Positions 7,995 through 16,592 of a stretch of 64,000 nucleotides of DNA are shown piece after piece. Each line of letters starts with the position of its first letter. Positions within the stretch are counted from its first letter, which is position 1. This stretch comes from CADEED01 sp043747875 (GTDB lineage: Bacteria > Pseudomonadota > Gammaproteobacteria > Steroidobacterales > Steroidobacteraceae): the NCBI GenBank assembly GCA_043747875.1, contig JAYTOI010000093.1:1-64000 (forward strand). Direction: 5' to 3'. The notes under the pieces are model-generated. The model was not told the DNA's origin. It saw only the letters and a list, made by a program, of their open reading frames with translations, and ran no database searches. Both the position numbers and the translations under genes were made by a program.

Positions 7995-9197
7995 ATGCGT
8001 CCATGGAACAGCGCTTTCGTCGCGGGCTGCCTCGGCTTGGCCACCTTCGTCGTCCACGCGCAAACGGCACCTGTACCGGCCGCGCAGGCCGCGCCAACAC
8101 CCGCCGCGCCGACGCCCCGCCCGGCCCCGCCGACACGAGCCTTCGATGGTCCTGGTGCGCCGCCGTTTACGGTGGCCGGCGCGCAACAACCCGGCGCCAG
8201 GCGCGCGCCCCCCGGCGTGAATGCGCCCACCGACCTCGACGGCAACTTCGTGATCGGCCCGGACTATCTACCCGCGAAGGAGCTCGACGTCATCGACGGC
8301 GTGCCGCGCGGCCGCGTCACGCAATTCGCGCTCGAGTCGGCGGACAGCAAGTTCTACCCCGGCATCGCGCGCGACGCATTCGGCATCGTCGATCCGAACA
8401 ACCCCAGGACTCTGATCGTGGCGACGCACGCTCAACCCTGGAGCCGCGCGATCACCGTCTACGTGCCGCGGCAATACCAGCGCGGCGCGCGCGCGCCATT
8501 CATCGTCACGCACGATGGACCACGCCTGTACGAGAACGATCCGGCCCTGCCCCGCACGCTCGACAACCTGATCGCGCAGAAGCGCGTTCCGGCCCTGATC
8601 GCGATCTCGATCCAGAACGGCGGCGGCGACGCGCAGGGCAGCCAGCGCGGCCTCGAATACGACACGATGTCGGGCAAGTTGGCGCAGTTCATCGAGGCGG
8701 AGGTGCTGCCGGCAGTCGAACGGCAGGCAAACGTGAAGCTGACGAAGCATCCGGACGGGCGCGCCGTCCTCGGCTGCAGCTCCGGCGCCGCCGCGGCGCT
8801 GTCGATGGCCTGGTATCACAACGACTGGTATCGCCGCGTCGTCAGCTACTCGGGCACCTACGTGAATCAGCAATGGCCGTTCGATCCGGCGACGCCGGGG
8901 GGCGCGTGGGGTTTTCACGAGACGCTCATCCAGGGCAATCCGGCGAAACCCATCCGCATCTGGATGCACGTCGGCGATCGCGATCTCTACAACCCCAACC
9001 TCATGCGCGACGACATGCACGACTGGGTGCAGGCAAACCACCGCATGGCCGCGGCGCTGCACGCCAAGGGCTATCACTATCAATACGTGTTTGCGCTCGA
9101 CTCCGGGCACTGCGACAAGCGCGTGCGCGACCAGACGCTGCCGCAGGCGCTCGAGTGGGTGTGGCGCGGCTACGGTACTTCAACCCCCGTTCCCTGA
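7995..9197 (+). CDS. Secreted esterase, enterochelin/feruloyl esterase-like
   Basis: 400 residues. Start ATG 7995 follows GGGAGA. A signal peptide (residues 1-22, ...VVHA) is followed by a Pro/Ala-rich linker to about residue 60. The alpha/beta-hydrolase fold then runs from about residue 120, with the nucleophile elbow GCSSG (Ser262) and a likely catalytic His in DSGHCDKRV near the end. The family is the Fes/esterase D group (putative esterase), which includes siderophore esterases and feruloyl esterases. It converges on the TonB-dependent receptor of the lig operon with only 7 bases between stop codons. Inference: it could free aromatic acids such as gallate or ferulate from esters outside the cytoplasm for that pathway. 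Confidence 0.8.
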   Translation: MRPWNSAFVAGCLGLATFVVHAQTAPVPAAQAAPTPAAPTPRPAPPTRAFDGPGAPPFTVAGAQQPGARRAPPGVNAPTDLDGNFVIGPDYLPAKELDVIDGVPRGRVTQFALESADSKFYPGIARDAFGIVDPNNPRTLIVATHAQPWSRAITVYVPRQYQRGARAPFIVTHDGPRLYENDPALPRTLDNLIAQKRVPALIAISIQNGGGDAQGSQRGLEYDTMSGKLAQFIEAEVLPAVERQANVKLTKHPDGRAVLGCSSGAAAALSMAWYHNDWYRRVVSYSGTYVNQQWPFDPATPGGAWGFHETLIQGNPAKPIRIWMHVGDRDLYNPNLMRDDMHDWVQANHRMAAALHAKGYHYQYVFALDSGHCDKRVRDQTLPQALEWVWRGYGTSTPVP

Positions 9198-9204
9198 ACC
9201 GCGG

Positions 9205-11499
9205 CTAGAACTCGAACTCGAACGAGACGAACCACTCGCGCGGCCGCGAGTAGGCGATCTCCGCGTAGCCGCTGCCCGTCGTCAACGAGGAGTTACCGGC
9301 GATCGGGTAGTCCTCGTCGGTGGCATTGTTGATGCCCAGATTCACCTTCCACTGCGAATCGTCGCCGCGCAATTGAACCAGCGCATTCAACGTCGTGACG
9401 TGGTCGAACTGCGAGATCTCGGGCGTATTGGTCGCATCGAAGAAGGTCTCCGACTGGTACGACACGTCGACACGCGGCTGGATCGCGAGGCTGCCCGCGT
9501 GCGCCGTGTATGCGAGGCCCAAGTGGCCCTGCAGGTCGGGCGCGAAAGGCAGCGCATTGCCCGCCTGCAATCCGGGCGGCAGCACCGCCAGCGAGATGTT
9601 GGCCAGACTATCGATGGTCGCATCCAGGAAGCCGACGCTGCCCTCGACGCGCAGGGCGTCCGTCGGCGCCCAGGTGAGCTCTACTTCGGCACCGTCGATG
9701 CTGGCCTCGCCCGCGTTGGTGATGAACGGCGCGACGCCCGCCGGCGCCGGACCGCGATACGTGATCTGCATGTTGGTGTAATCGGAGGTGAACACCGCGA
9801 TGTTCAGGCGCAGCGTGTCCTGAGCCAGGTCGAACTTCGCGCCGACCTCGATGGTCTGCGCTTCCTCCTGTTGGAACTCCTGCAGCGCGGCCTGTTGCGG
9901 CGCGGTGAGCACGGCATTGAAATGGCTGTTCCAGCCGCCTCCCTTGAAGCCCTCGGAGTAGCTCACGTACGTCATCGCGCGCTCCGTCCACTCGACGGCG
10001 AACGAACCGGACGGCGTGAACGAAGTGAAGGTATCGCGATACCACTGCACCGGCACCTGTTTGACGGCGGGCGCCGAGTAGTCGAACTGATCGGGAAACG
10101 ATCCCTTCTTGTCTTCGGTGTAGCGGCCACCCAGCGTCAGGGCGTACTTATCGGCGAACTTGTAAGTCCACTGTGTGAACGCGGCCCAGCTCGAGTTGTC
10201 GACGTCGTTATTGTCGCTGTCCAGTTGCACTCCCGGCGGCGGCGGGTTCAGGAATATCGTGGCGATGTCCTCGGAAGTCTGCTCGAAGTAGTACAGGCCG
10301 AACACGCCGAGTAGTTTGTCGGTCTGATAGGTGAGCTGCAGCTCCTGGCTGAGCTGGTCGCCCTCCACATCGTAGAGGGTGTGCAGGATGGTCAGCGGCG
10401 TGTTGTCGGCATCACGCGCGCCCTGCCAGCGGATGTCGCGGAATGCGCTGATCGACTTGATCTGCAGCGCATCGCTGAAGTCGTATACGAACTTCAGCGA
10501 TGCTCCCCAATTGTCGAAGGTGCTGAACAGCGGCTGCGTGCCGTTGTTCCGAAAATGTCCCGCGCCCTGAAAATCGTTCGCGCAGCGCGGATCGTTCGTC
10601 ATGGGCACGGCGGGTTGGTCGGGCAGGCCCATCGGGTTGAGCACATCGGTGAGACCCGGACACCCGGCATCGAGGCTGGCGACGCGCGGGAAGGTCGCCG
10701 TCTCGTTGATCGCGGCGAACACCAGCGGGCTGCCGTTCTCGTCGGACGTCGAATAATCCGCCGCGAACGTGAGGCTGGCGTGCTCGCTGGCGGTCCAGAT
10801 CCACTTCGTCGACGCGCTCAGCGTATCCGTATCGCCGAGGTCGGTGCCGTCCGGGCGCATGACGTATCCATCCTGCTTGCGCCTGCCCGCCGAGATGCGC
10901 CCCTTGAACGCAGCGCTGACCGGCACGTCGAGCGCGACGAACGCGTCGATCAAACTATCGGCGCCGACTTCGGCGCGCGCCTTGCCGCCGAATTCTTCGC
11001 CCGGATCCTGGGACGTGATCAGCACCGCGCCCCCGATGGTGTTGCGACCGAACAGCGTGCCCTGCGGTCCGCGCAGCACCTGGACGTTGCCGATGTCGCG
11101 CAGCGCCATCGAACCGCCGACGGCGTTGCCGACGTACACATCGTCGATGTAGAGGCCGACGCCGGGATCGACGGTGGAGGTCGGGTCGGTCTGCCCGATG
11201 CCGCGAATGAACACCTGCGACGAGGAGTTGTTGCCCGCGAGCGGCGCATTGTTGGCGAACTGCAGGTTCGGCACCACCTGGTCCAGCACGTTGGTGTTGA
11301 ACACCTGCCTATCCTCGAGCGCGGCGCCGCTGAGCACCGTCACGGCGATCGGCGTCTGCTGCAGGTTTTCCGCGACCCTGCGCGCGGTGACGATCACCTC
11401 TTCGAGACCCTGAGCCTCATCGTCGGGCTGCTGGGCCATGACGGCTGGTGTCATGGCGAGGCCGGTGGCCAGCGCTCCGGCGATGAGCTTGAGATTCAT
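9205..11499 (-). CDS. TonB-dependent outer-membrane receptor of the aromatic operon
   Basis: 764 residues. Start ATG 11499 has GGTGGGGGA upstream and overlaps the ligB stop as ATGA. Signal peptide MNLKLIAGALATGLAMTPAV, then MAQQ. A TonB-box-like EEVIVTARR is followed by the plug domain (about residues 45-160, with RGPQGTLFGRNTIGGAVLI) and a beta-barrel ending in the terminal Phe (EWFVSFEFEF). There is no N-terminal signalling domain, so it is a transporter rather than a sigma-factor sensor. Its place as the last gene of the protocatechuate/gallate cleavage operon, translationally coupled to ligB, points to uptake of an aromatic acid or an ester or oligomer of one. TonB-dependent uptake of lignin-derived aromatics is known in Sphingobium; the substrate here is inference. 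Confidence 0.93.
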   Translation of the reverse strand: MNLKLIAGALATGLAMTPAVMAQQPDDEAQGLEEVIVTARRVAENLQQTPIAVTVLSGAALEDRQVFNTNVLDQVVPNLQFANNAPLAGNNSSSQVFIRGIGQTDPTSTVDPGVGLYIDDVYVGNAVGGSMALRDIGNVQVLRGPQGTLFGRNTIGGAVLITSQDPGEEFGGKARAEVGADSLIDAFVALDVPVSAAFKGRISAGRRKQDGYVMRPDGTDLGDTDTLSASTKWIWTASEHASLTFAADYSTSDENGSPLVFAAINETATFPRVASLDAGCPGLTDVLNPMGLPDQPAVPMTNDPRCANDFQGAGHFRNNGTQPLFSTFDNWGASLKFVYDFSDALQIKSISAFRDIRWQGARDADNTPLTILHTLYDVEGDQLSQELQLTYQTDKLLGVFGLYYFEQTSEDIATIFLNPPPPGVQLDSDNNDVDNSSWAAFTQWTYKFADKYALTLGGRYTEDKKGSFPDQFDYSAPAVKQVPVQWYRDTFTSFTPSGSFAVEWTERAMTYVSYSEGFKGGGWNSHFNAVLTAPQQAALQEFQQEEAQTIEVGAKFDLAQDTLRLNIAVFTSDYTNMQITYRGPAPAGVAPFITNAGEASIDGAEVELTWAPTDALRVEGSVGFLDATIDSLANISLAVLPPGLQAGNALPFAPDLQGHLGLAYTAHAGSLAIQPRVDVSYQSETFFDATNTPEISQFDHVTTLNALVQLRGDDSQWKVNLGINNATDEDYPIAGNSSLTTGSGYAEIAYSRPREWFVSFEFEF

Positions 11500-12371
11500 G
11501 GTTCCCCCACCTGACTGGTAGACGATGAGTTTCCGGGCTGTTCGAGAATGATGTGCCCCACCGCGGTGTTGGACGCGGGCACGTGATAAAAGCGGTGCAC
11601 TTCGCGCACCGCGGCATCGAGCGCACCGCGCATGATGAGCCACATGACGAGCTCGATGCCTTCCGAGCCGGCTTCACGCAGATATTGCTCGCGCTGGATG
11701 CGCGTGAGCGCCTCGGGGTCGCCGACCAGCAGATCGAGGAAGCGCTGGTCGAAGGCACGGTTGATGAGACCGGCGCGCGGACCCTGCAACTGATGACTCA
11801 TGCCGCCGGTTCCCCAGACCTGCACGTTCAGGTCCTGCGGAAACGAATCGACCGCGCGGCGCAGCGCCTGACCGAGTAGATAGCACCGGCGGCCCGACGG
11901 AGGAGGATACTGCACCACGTTCACCGCGAACGGAATGACGCGGCAGGGCCATGCTTCAGGCTGGCCGAACATCAGCGACAGCGGCACGGTGAGGCCGTGA
12001 TCGACGGTCATGCGGTTGATGATCGTCAGATCGAAATCGTCCTGGATGACGCTCTCGGCAATGTGCCACGCGAGCTCGGAATGGCCGCGCACCACCGGCA
12101 CCGGGCGCGCTCCCCAGCCTTCGTCGGTCGGCGCAAACTCCTCGGCGCAGCCGATGGCGAACGTCGGGATCACATCGAGGCTGAACGCGGAGGCGTGATC
12201 GTTGTAGACCAGGAATACGACATCGGGGCGCTGCGCGGCAATCCAGCGCCTGGAGAAATCGAAACCGCGGAACAGCGGCGCCCAGTACGGCTCCTGCGTC
12301 TTGCCGAGGTCGATGGCCGCGCCGATGGCAGGCACGTGAGAGCAGGCGATGCCGGCGGTGATGCGCGCCAT
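11496..12371 (-). CDS. ligB: Protocatechuate 4,5-dioxygenase beta subunit (LigB)
   Basis: 291 residues. Class III (LigB-type) extradiol ring-cleavage dioxygenase that opens protocatechuate, and in some cases gallate, between carbons 4 and 5 using Fe(II). Iron ligands fit the Sphingobium enzyme with constant offset: His12 (ACSHVP), His59 (VYNDHAS) and Glu240 (SEGIELVMW); the acid-base His is His193 (GGMSHQLQG). It needs the LigA subunit, whose gene ends with TGATG overlapping this start by one base. The stop overlaps the receptor start (ATGA). Cytoplasmic. The C-terminal SSSTSQVGEP tail is where the receptor's ribosome-binding site is encoded. Confidence 0.94.
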   Translation of the reverse strand: MARITAGIACSHVPAIGAAIDLGKTQEPYWAPLFRGFDFSRRWIAAQRPDVVFLVYNDHASAFSLDVIPTFAIGCAEEFAPTDEGWGARPVPVVRGHSELAWHIAESVIQDDFDLTIINRMTVDHGLTVPLSLMFGQPEAWPCRVIPFAVNVVQYPPPSGRRCYLLGQALRRAVDSFPQDLNVQVWGTGGMSHQLQGPRAGLINRAFDQRFLDLLVGDPEALTRIQREQYLREAGSEGIELVMWLIMRGALDAAVREVHRFYHVPASNTAVGHIILEQPGNSSSTSQVGEP

Positions 12372-12769
12372 CAGCCGCCCTCCTCGTTCGTATCGTCCTC
12401 TTTTTTTTCGGACGGTTGGTACGGCCGCCCGCCGTCGAGCATCATGCGGGCGTAGTCTTCCTGGCTCATGCCGGACATGAGCGCGGCGGCATACTGGAAG
12501 CTCCTGCCGTCCGTAGCGAAGATCTTCGCGAGGAAATAGATGTTGCCGCCGAGCCCGATCATGCGGTTGTAGTCGCGCGCGATGACGGCCTGCTTCTGCT
12601 CCTCGCTCATCGGCCACTCGTCCAGGTAGGGGCGCTCATCGGCCAGGAAGCGCGTGCGGTTCGCGGCCTGCATCAGCGACATGCAGAACATGTTGAGGTG
12701 ATATCCCTTGCGCGACTGCTCGGCGTCGAAGACGGTGGTGCCCGGGATGTCGGCATACGGTTTGGCCAC
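12371..12769 (-). CDS. ligA: Protocatechuate 4,5-dioxygenase alpha subunit (LigA)
   Basis: 132 residues, GTG start at 12769, one base after the ligI stop. All-helical small subunit that caps the LigB active site; typical segments are NMFCMSLMQAANRTRFLADE and ARDYNRMIGLGGNIYFLAKI. Family length is about 120-140 residues. It ends with an acidic/lysine tail (PSEKKEDDTNEEGG). Separate alpha and beta genes favour protocatechuate dioxygenase over single-chain gallate dioxygenase (GalA/DesB type). Confidence 0.93.
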   Translation of the reverse strand: MAKPYADIPGTTVFDAEQSRKGYHLNMFCMSLMQAANRTRFLADERPYLDEWPMSEEQKQAVIARDYNRMIGLGGNIYFLAKIFATDGRSFQYAAALMSGMSQEDYARMMLDGGRPYQPSEKKEDDTNEEGG

Positions 12770-12770
12770 G

Positions 12771-13661
12771 TCACCGGCCCCAGTAGAGACGCATTGGGTT
12801 GTCGACCAGCAGTGCGCGCTGCAGCTCCGGCGTGGGCGCTATGCGCGGCAGCAGGTCGACCAGGCGGCCGTCGTCGGGCACGTGCGTGTGCATGTTGGGA
12901 TGCGGCCAGTCCGTGCCCCAGAGCACGCGGTCGGGGAAGGTCTCGACGACGTGTCGCGCGAACGGCACGAAATCCGGGTAGTTAGGCGGCCCGACCGACG
13001 AAAGCCGCTCCGCGCCGCTGACCTTCGACCAGATGTGCCGCTGCGCCCGCATGAGGTCCACGAACTGCGCGAACGGGCCGTCGGCGATGGACTGCGTGAC
13101 GTCGGGGCGGCCCATGTGGTCGACGACGACGATGAGGGGCAGCGTGGCGAGGAAATCCCGCATCCGCGGCAAATCCGCGGCCTCGAAGTACACCACGACG
13201 TGCCAGCCCAGTGGCGCGATGCGCCGCGCGATCTCGGCCACGATCGTCTGGGACGCCGCCTCGCCCAGTCGCTTCACGAACGTGAACCGCACGCCGCGCA
13301 CGCCGTCGGCATGCAGCTGCTGCAGCTCGGCATCCGTCACTCGTTCCGTGACCGTCGCGACGCCACGCGCGCGATCGCCGGCGGCGCGCAGCGCGTCGGT
13401 GAGCGCACTGTTGTCCGCGCCGTGACACGTGCCCTGCACGATGACGCTGCGCTCGAAGCCGAGGAAATCGCGCAACGCCCAGAGCTTTCTCTTGGGCGCG
13501 TCGGCCGGCGTGTACGTGCGCTCCACGGCGTACGGAAACGCGTCGCCCGGACCGAACACGTGACAGTGCGCATCCACCGCGCCCGGCGGTAGTTTGAACG
13601 ACGGCGGCGTCGGTGCCGGATGGAACCCGAGCCAGCCCGGGTCGGCGCGGAACGCGTTCAC
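12771..13661 (-). CDS. ligI: 2-pyrone-4,6-dicarboxylate hydrolase (LigI-like)
   Basis: 296 residues from a GTG at 13661 that overlaps the ligJ stop as GTGA; a longer frame extends upstream but lies inside ligJ. Amidohydrolase-superfamily TIM barrel with the metal/catalytic HxH in VDAHCHVFGPG and the C-terminal Asp in GTDWPHPN. Opens the lactone 2-pyrone-4,6-dicarboxylate (PDC) to 4-oxalomesaconate, in the cytoplasm. The length and the HVFGPGDAFPY segment fit LigI. The neighbouring genes supply the steps after ring opening. Confidence 0.88.
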   Translation of the reverse strand: MNAFRADPGWLGFHPAPTPPSFKLPPGAVDAHCHVFGPGDAFPYAVERTYTPADAPKRKLWALRDFLGFERSVIVQGTCHGADNSALTDALRAAGDRARGVATVTERVTDAELQQLHADGVRGVRFTFVKRLGEAASQTIVAEIARRIAPLGWHVVVYFEAADLPRMRDFLATLPLIVVVDHMGRPDVTQSIADGPFAQFVDLMRAQRHIWSKVSGAERLSSVGPPNYPDFVPFARHVVETFPDRVLWGTDWPHPNMHTHVPDDGRLVDLLPRIAPTPELQRALLVDNPMRLYWGR

Positions 13662-14683
13662 CGTCCCCGCGCCTTGAGCAACGCGTCGAGACGCGGATAG
13701 ACGCGGCGCGCGTTGAGCTCGAAGAGCTGGCGCTTCACCGACGGCGGCATCGGCAGCGAGTCGAGATAGCGTTTCGTATCGTCGAAGGCGTGGCCGGTGG
13801 CGGGGTCGATGCCGCGCACGGCACCGAGCATCTCCGAACCGAACAGGATGTTCTCGACATCGATGACCTTCACGAGCAAGTCGATGCCCGGCTGGTGATA
13901 TACGCAGGTGTCGAAGAAGACGTTTTGCATGACATGACTGGCCAGAGTCGGACGGCCGAGCATCGCGGCGAGCCCGCGATAGCGCCCCCAATGGTACGGC
14001 ACCGCACCGCCGCCGTGCGGGATAACCAGGCGCAACGTCGGGAAATCCCCGAACAAGTCGCCCTGGATGAGCTGCATGAATGCCGTGGTGTCGGCGTTGA
14101 TGTAGTGCGCACCCGTTGCATGGAAGTTAGGGTTGCACGACGCCGAGACATGGATCATCGCCGGCACGTCGAGCTCGACCAGTTTCTCGTACAGCGGATA
14201 CCAGTGTTTGTCGATGAGCGGCGGCGCAGTCCAGTGTCCGCCGGAAGGATCCGGATTGAGATTGCAGCCGACGAAGCCGAGCTCGCGCACGCAGCGCTCC
14301 AGCTCGCCGACGGAATTCGCGATGGGCGCGCCCGGCGATTGCGGCAATTGGCAGACGCCGACGAAGTTCTGTGGATAGAGGTCGACGACGCGCTTGATGA
14401 GATCGTTGCAGGCGCGCGTCCACGCCAGCGACACGGCCTCATTGCCCTGGTGATGCGCCATCGCCGAGGCACGCGGCGAGAACAACGTGATGTCGGCGCC
14501 GCGCTCGCGCTGCAGACGCAGCTGGTTCTTCTCGAGCGTCTCGCGGATCTCGTCGTCGCTGGCGCGGCCGGGCGTCGGCGCGGGCAGCGCCGGATCCTCG
14601 ATGCGCGCGAGCTGCGCGTCGCGAAAAGTCTGGTGCGCGGCCGGCGCCGTGGTGTAGTGCCCGTGACAGTCGATGATCAGCAT
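13658..14683 (-). CDS. ligJ: 4-oxalomesaconate hydratase (LigJ-like)
   Basis: 341 residues from ATG 14683, which overlaps the end of ligU by 7 bases. Amidohydrolase-type protein: HxH in MLIIDCHGHYTT, a metal-ligand His in VIPHGGGAVPYHWGRYRG, and Asp/Glu in ILFGSEMLG. In the 4,5-cleavage pathway it adds water to 4-oxalomesaconate, giving 4-carboxy-4-hydroxy-2-oxoadipate. The amidohydrolase fold distinguishes it from the unrelated GalB hydratase of pseudomonads. Cytoplasmic, zinc-dependent in characterised members. Confidence 0.88.
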   Translation of the reverse strand: MLIIDCHGHYTTAPAAHQTFRDAQLARIEDPALPAPTPGRASDDEIRETLEKNQLRLQRERGADITLFSPRASAMAHHQGNEAVSLAWTRACNDLIKRVVDLYPQNFVGVCQLPQSPGAPIANSVGELERCVRELGFVGCNLNPDPSGGHWTAPPLIDKHWYPLYEKLVELDVPAMIHVSASCNPNFHATGAHYINADTTAFMQLIQGDLFGDFPTLRLVIPHGGGAVPYHWGRYRGLAAMLGRPTLASHVMQNVFFDTCVYHQPGIDLLVKVIDVENILFGSEMLGAVRGIDPATGHAFDDTKRYLDSLPMPPSVKRQLFELNARRVYPRLDALLKARGR

Positions 14684-15753
14684 GACTGGCGATTCCACAC
14701 GCAACCCGGCACGAACACCTCGCCGCGCATGAGCTTGCGCGCGGTGCGCAGCAACGTGGCGCGACTCACCGCCCCTGGCTCGCGCATCTCGACGTCGACG
14801 GTGAAAAACCCGCTCGGATGCTCGATGTCCACGCGCGAGCCGTCCACGCGCGCGACCCGTGCCGCCACGGAGCCGGGAATCGCGCAGGCCGTGGCCACGC
14901 TGACCGCGCCCAGCACGCCGATGGCCTCGTGCACGCGATGCGGAATGAAAGTCGCTGTGGCAACGGAGCCGCCGTGACGCGGCGCACTCACCAGGCAGAT
15001 CTTGGGCACCGTTTTGCGCGCGACGTCCCCGAGATTCATGCGCGGACCGAGCGCGAGCCGCAGCCGCTCGACCCGCGCGCGCAGGGCCTCGTTCGCCTCG
15101 AGCTCCGCGGGCCGTTCGGCGCCGGTCACGCCGAGAGCGGCGGCGCGCACGATGATGACGGGCATTCCGTTGTCGATGCAGGTGACCTCGAGACCGTCGA
15201 CGGTGTCGGCGACCGCGCCGGTCGGCAACAGCGCGCCGCAGCTCGACCCCGCGACGTCGAGGAACTCGAGCGGCACCGGCGCCGCGGTGCCGGGCACGCC
15301 GTCGATGCGCGCGTCGCCCTCGTATTCGACCGCGCCACCCGGCGTAGACACGTGCGCGACGGCCATGCTGCCGCTGTTGACCATGCGGATGCGCACCGGT
15401 GTCACGGCACCGGTGGCCGCGACCAGGCCGTTCTCGATGGACCACGGCCCGACGCCGGCGAGGATGTTGCCGCAGTTCTGGCTGTCGCTGACCTCCGCCC
15501 TGTCTACCATCACTTGCAGGAACAGATAGTCGACGTCGGCATCCGCCGCGCCGGAGCGCCAGATCAGTGCCACCTTGCTCCTGAGCGGATGCGCGCCGCC
15601 GACCCCGTCGATCTGGCGCGCATCGGGCGAGCCGAAGGCCGCCAGCAGCACGCGGTCGCGCAGCGCGCGTTCGGAGGGCAGATCGCCCGCGTGAAAGTAG
15701 AGCCCTTTGGAAGTTCCGCCGCGCATCAGGGTGCAGGGGATGCCGGTGAGCAC
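14677..15753 (-). CDS. ligU: 4-oxalomesaconate tautomerase (LigU/GalD, PrpF family)
   Basis: 358 residues, GTG start at 15753 with AGGGAAG upstream inside the end of ligK. PrpF-family isomerase: MRGGTSKGLYF at the N-terminus, DSQNCGNILAGVGPW with the conserved Cys, and a second half matching the diaminopimelate-epimerase-like fold. It converts the keto and enol tautomers or shifts the double bond of oxalomesaconate so that LigJ can hydrate it. Family and operon context agree. Confidence 0.9.
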   Translation of the reverse strand: MLTGIPCTLMRGGTSKGLYFHAGDLPSERALRDRVLLAAFGSPDARQIDGVGGAHPLRSKVALIWRSGAADADVDYLFLQVMVDRAEVSDSQNCGNILAGVGPWSIENGLVAATGAVTPVRIRMVNSGSMAVAHVSTPGGAVEYEGDARIDGVPGTAAPVPLEFLDVAGSSCGALLPTGAVADTVDGLEVTCIDNGMPVIIVRAAALGVTGAERPAELEANEALRARVERLRLALGPRMNLGDVARKTVPKICLVSAPRHGGSVATATFIPHRVHEAIGVLGAVSVATACAIPGSVAARVARVDGSRVDIEHPSGFFTVDVEMREPGAVSRATLLRTARKLMRGEVFVPGCVWNRQSC

Positions 15754-15756
15754 GGG

Positions 15757-16467
15757 CTAACTTCCCTGCTCGTCGGATGGATCACCGGCAATCCGATCTA
15801 CATAGACGAGGCCCTTGGCGGCCAGTCGCGCGCGCATGTCGTAGAGATCGAGCCCGAGCTCGCCCGCGGACAGCCGCGCACGCACGCGCGCCTCATTCTC
15901 GTCGCGGACCCGCGCAGCCTCGGCGACCGCCGGCGCCTGTGCGCGGGGCACCACGCACACCCCGTCGTCGTCGGCGACGATGACGTCGCCCGGATGCACG
16001 ATCTCTCCGGCGCAGACGATGGGCACATTGACGCGCCCCAGCGTCTCTTTGACCGTGCCGCGAGCCGACACGTAGCGCGACCACACGGGGAAGCGCATCT
16101 GCGTCAGCGTCTGCACGTCGCGCACACCGGCATCGATGACGAGTCCGAGTACGCCGCGCGCCGCGAGCGAGGCCGCGAGCAAATCGCCGAAATAACCGCA
16201 GTCGGAATGGGAGGTGGGCGCGACCACGAGCACGTCGCCGGCGCGGCATTGCTCGACCGCGACGTGAATCATCCAGTTGTCGCCCGGCGGCACGCTGACC
16301 GTCACGGCGCACCCCGCCAGACGCGCGCCGCCATAAATCGGACGCATATAGGGCGCCATGACGCCGGTGCGCTGCCGCGCTTCGTGCACGGTGGCGACGC
16401 CCGCCGCGGCCAGCGCCTCGACGACGCGAGGCTCCGCGCGAACGACGTCGCGAACTACTATCGACAT
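15757..16467 (-). CDS. ligK: 4-carboxy-4-hydroxy-2-oxoadipate aldolase (LigK/GalC, RraA family)
   Basis: 236 residues. The start at 16467 is preferred over 16497 because GGGGAGG lies 8 bases upstream. RraA-like class II aldolase; the core CGYFGDLLAASLAARGVLGL followed by VIDAGVRD contains the conserved Arg-Asp near the metal site. Splits CHA into pyruvate and oxaloacetate and can decarboxylate oxaloacetate. First gene of the operon; three bases separate its stop from ligU. Confidence 0.9.
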   Translation of the reverse strand: MSIVVRDVVRAEPRVVEALAAAGVATVHEARQRTGVMAPYMRPIYGGARLAGCAVTVSVPPGDNWMIHVAVEQCRAGDVLVVAPTSHSDCGYFGDLLAASLAARGVLGLVIDAGVRDVQTLTQMRFPVWSRYVSARGTVKETLGRVNVPIVCAGEIVHPGDVIVADDDGVCVVPRAQAPAVAEAARVRDENEARVRARLSAGELGLDLYDMRARLAAKGLVYVDRIAGDPSDEQGS

Positions 16468-16559
16468 GCCGGTGGCCTCCCCATCGATGGCCTTCACACG
16501 GCCGGCGCCATTGTCCGCTGGCGACCCACATGACGGCCAATCACAAAAGTGTCTCGGCC

Positions 16560-16574
16560 ATAAGAATCAGCTAT
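16560..16574. promoter_or_regulatory. Candidate LysR-type regulator box (T-N11-A dyad)
   Basis: ATAAGAATCAGCTAT in the 125-base gap between divergent ligK and the LysR gene. It has the T-N11-A spacing and dyad ATA...TAT expected for a LysR-type operator. Picked by eye only. Confidence 0.35.
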
Positions 16575-16592
16575 AGATGGTAGAGTCGCCTG

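Noticed and set aside
13613..16533. Plus-strand frames opposite the lig genes
   Set aside because: The minus-strand frames encode recognised enzymes of one pathway with overlapping starts; the plus frames have no domain.
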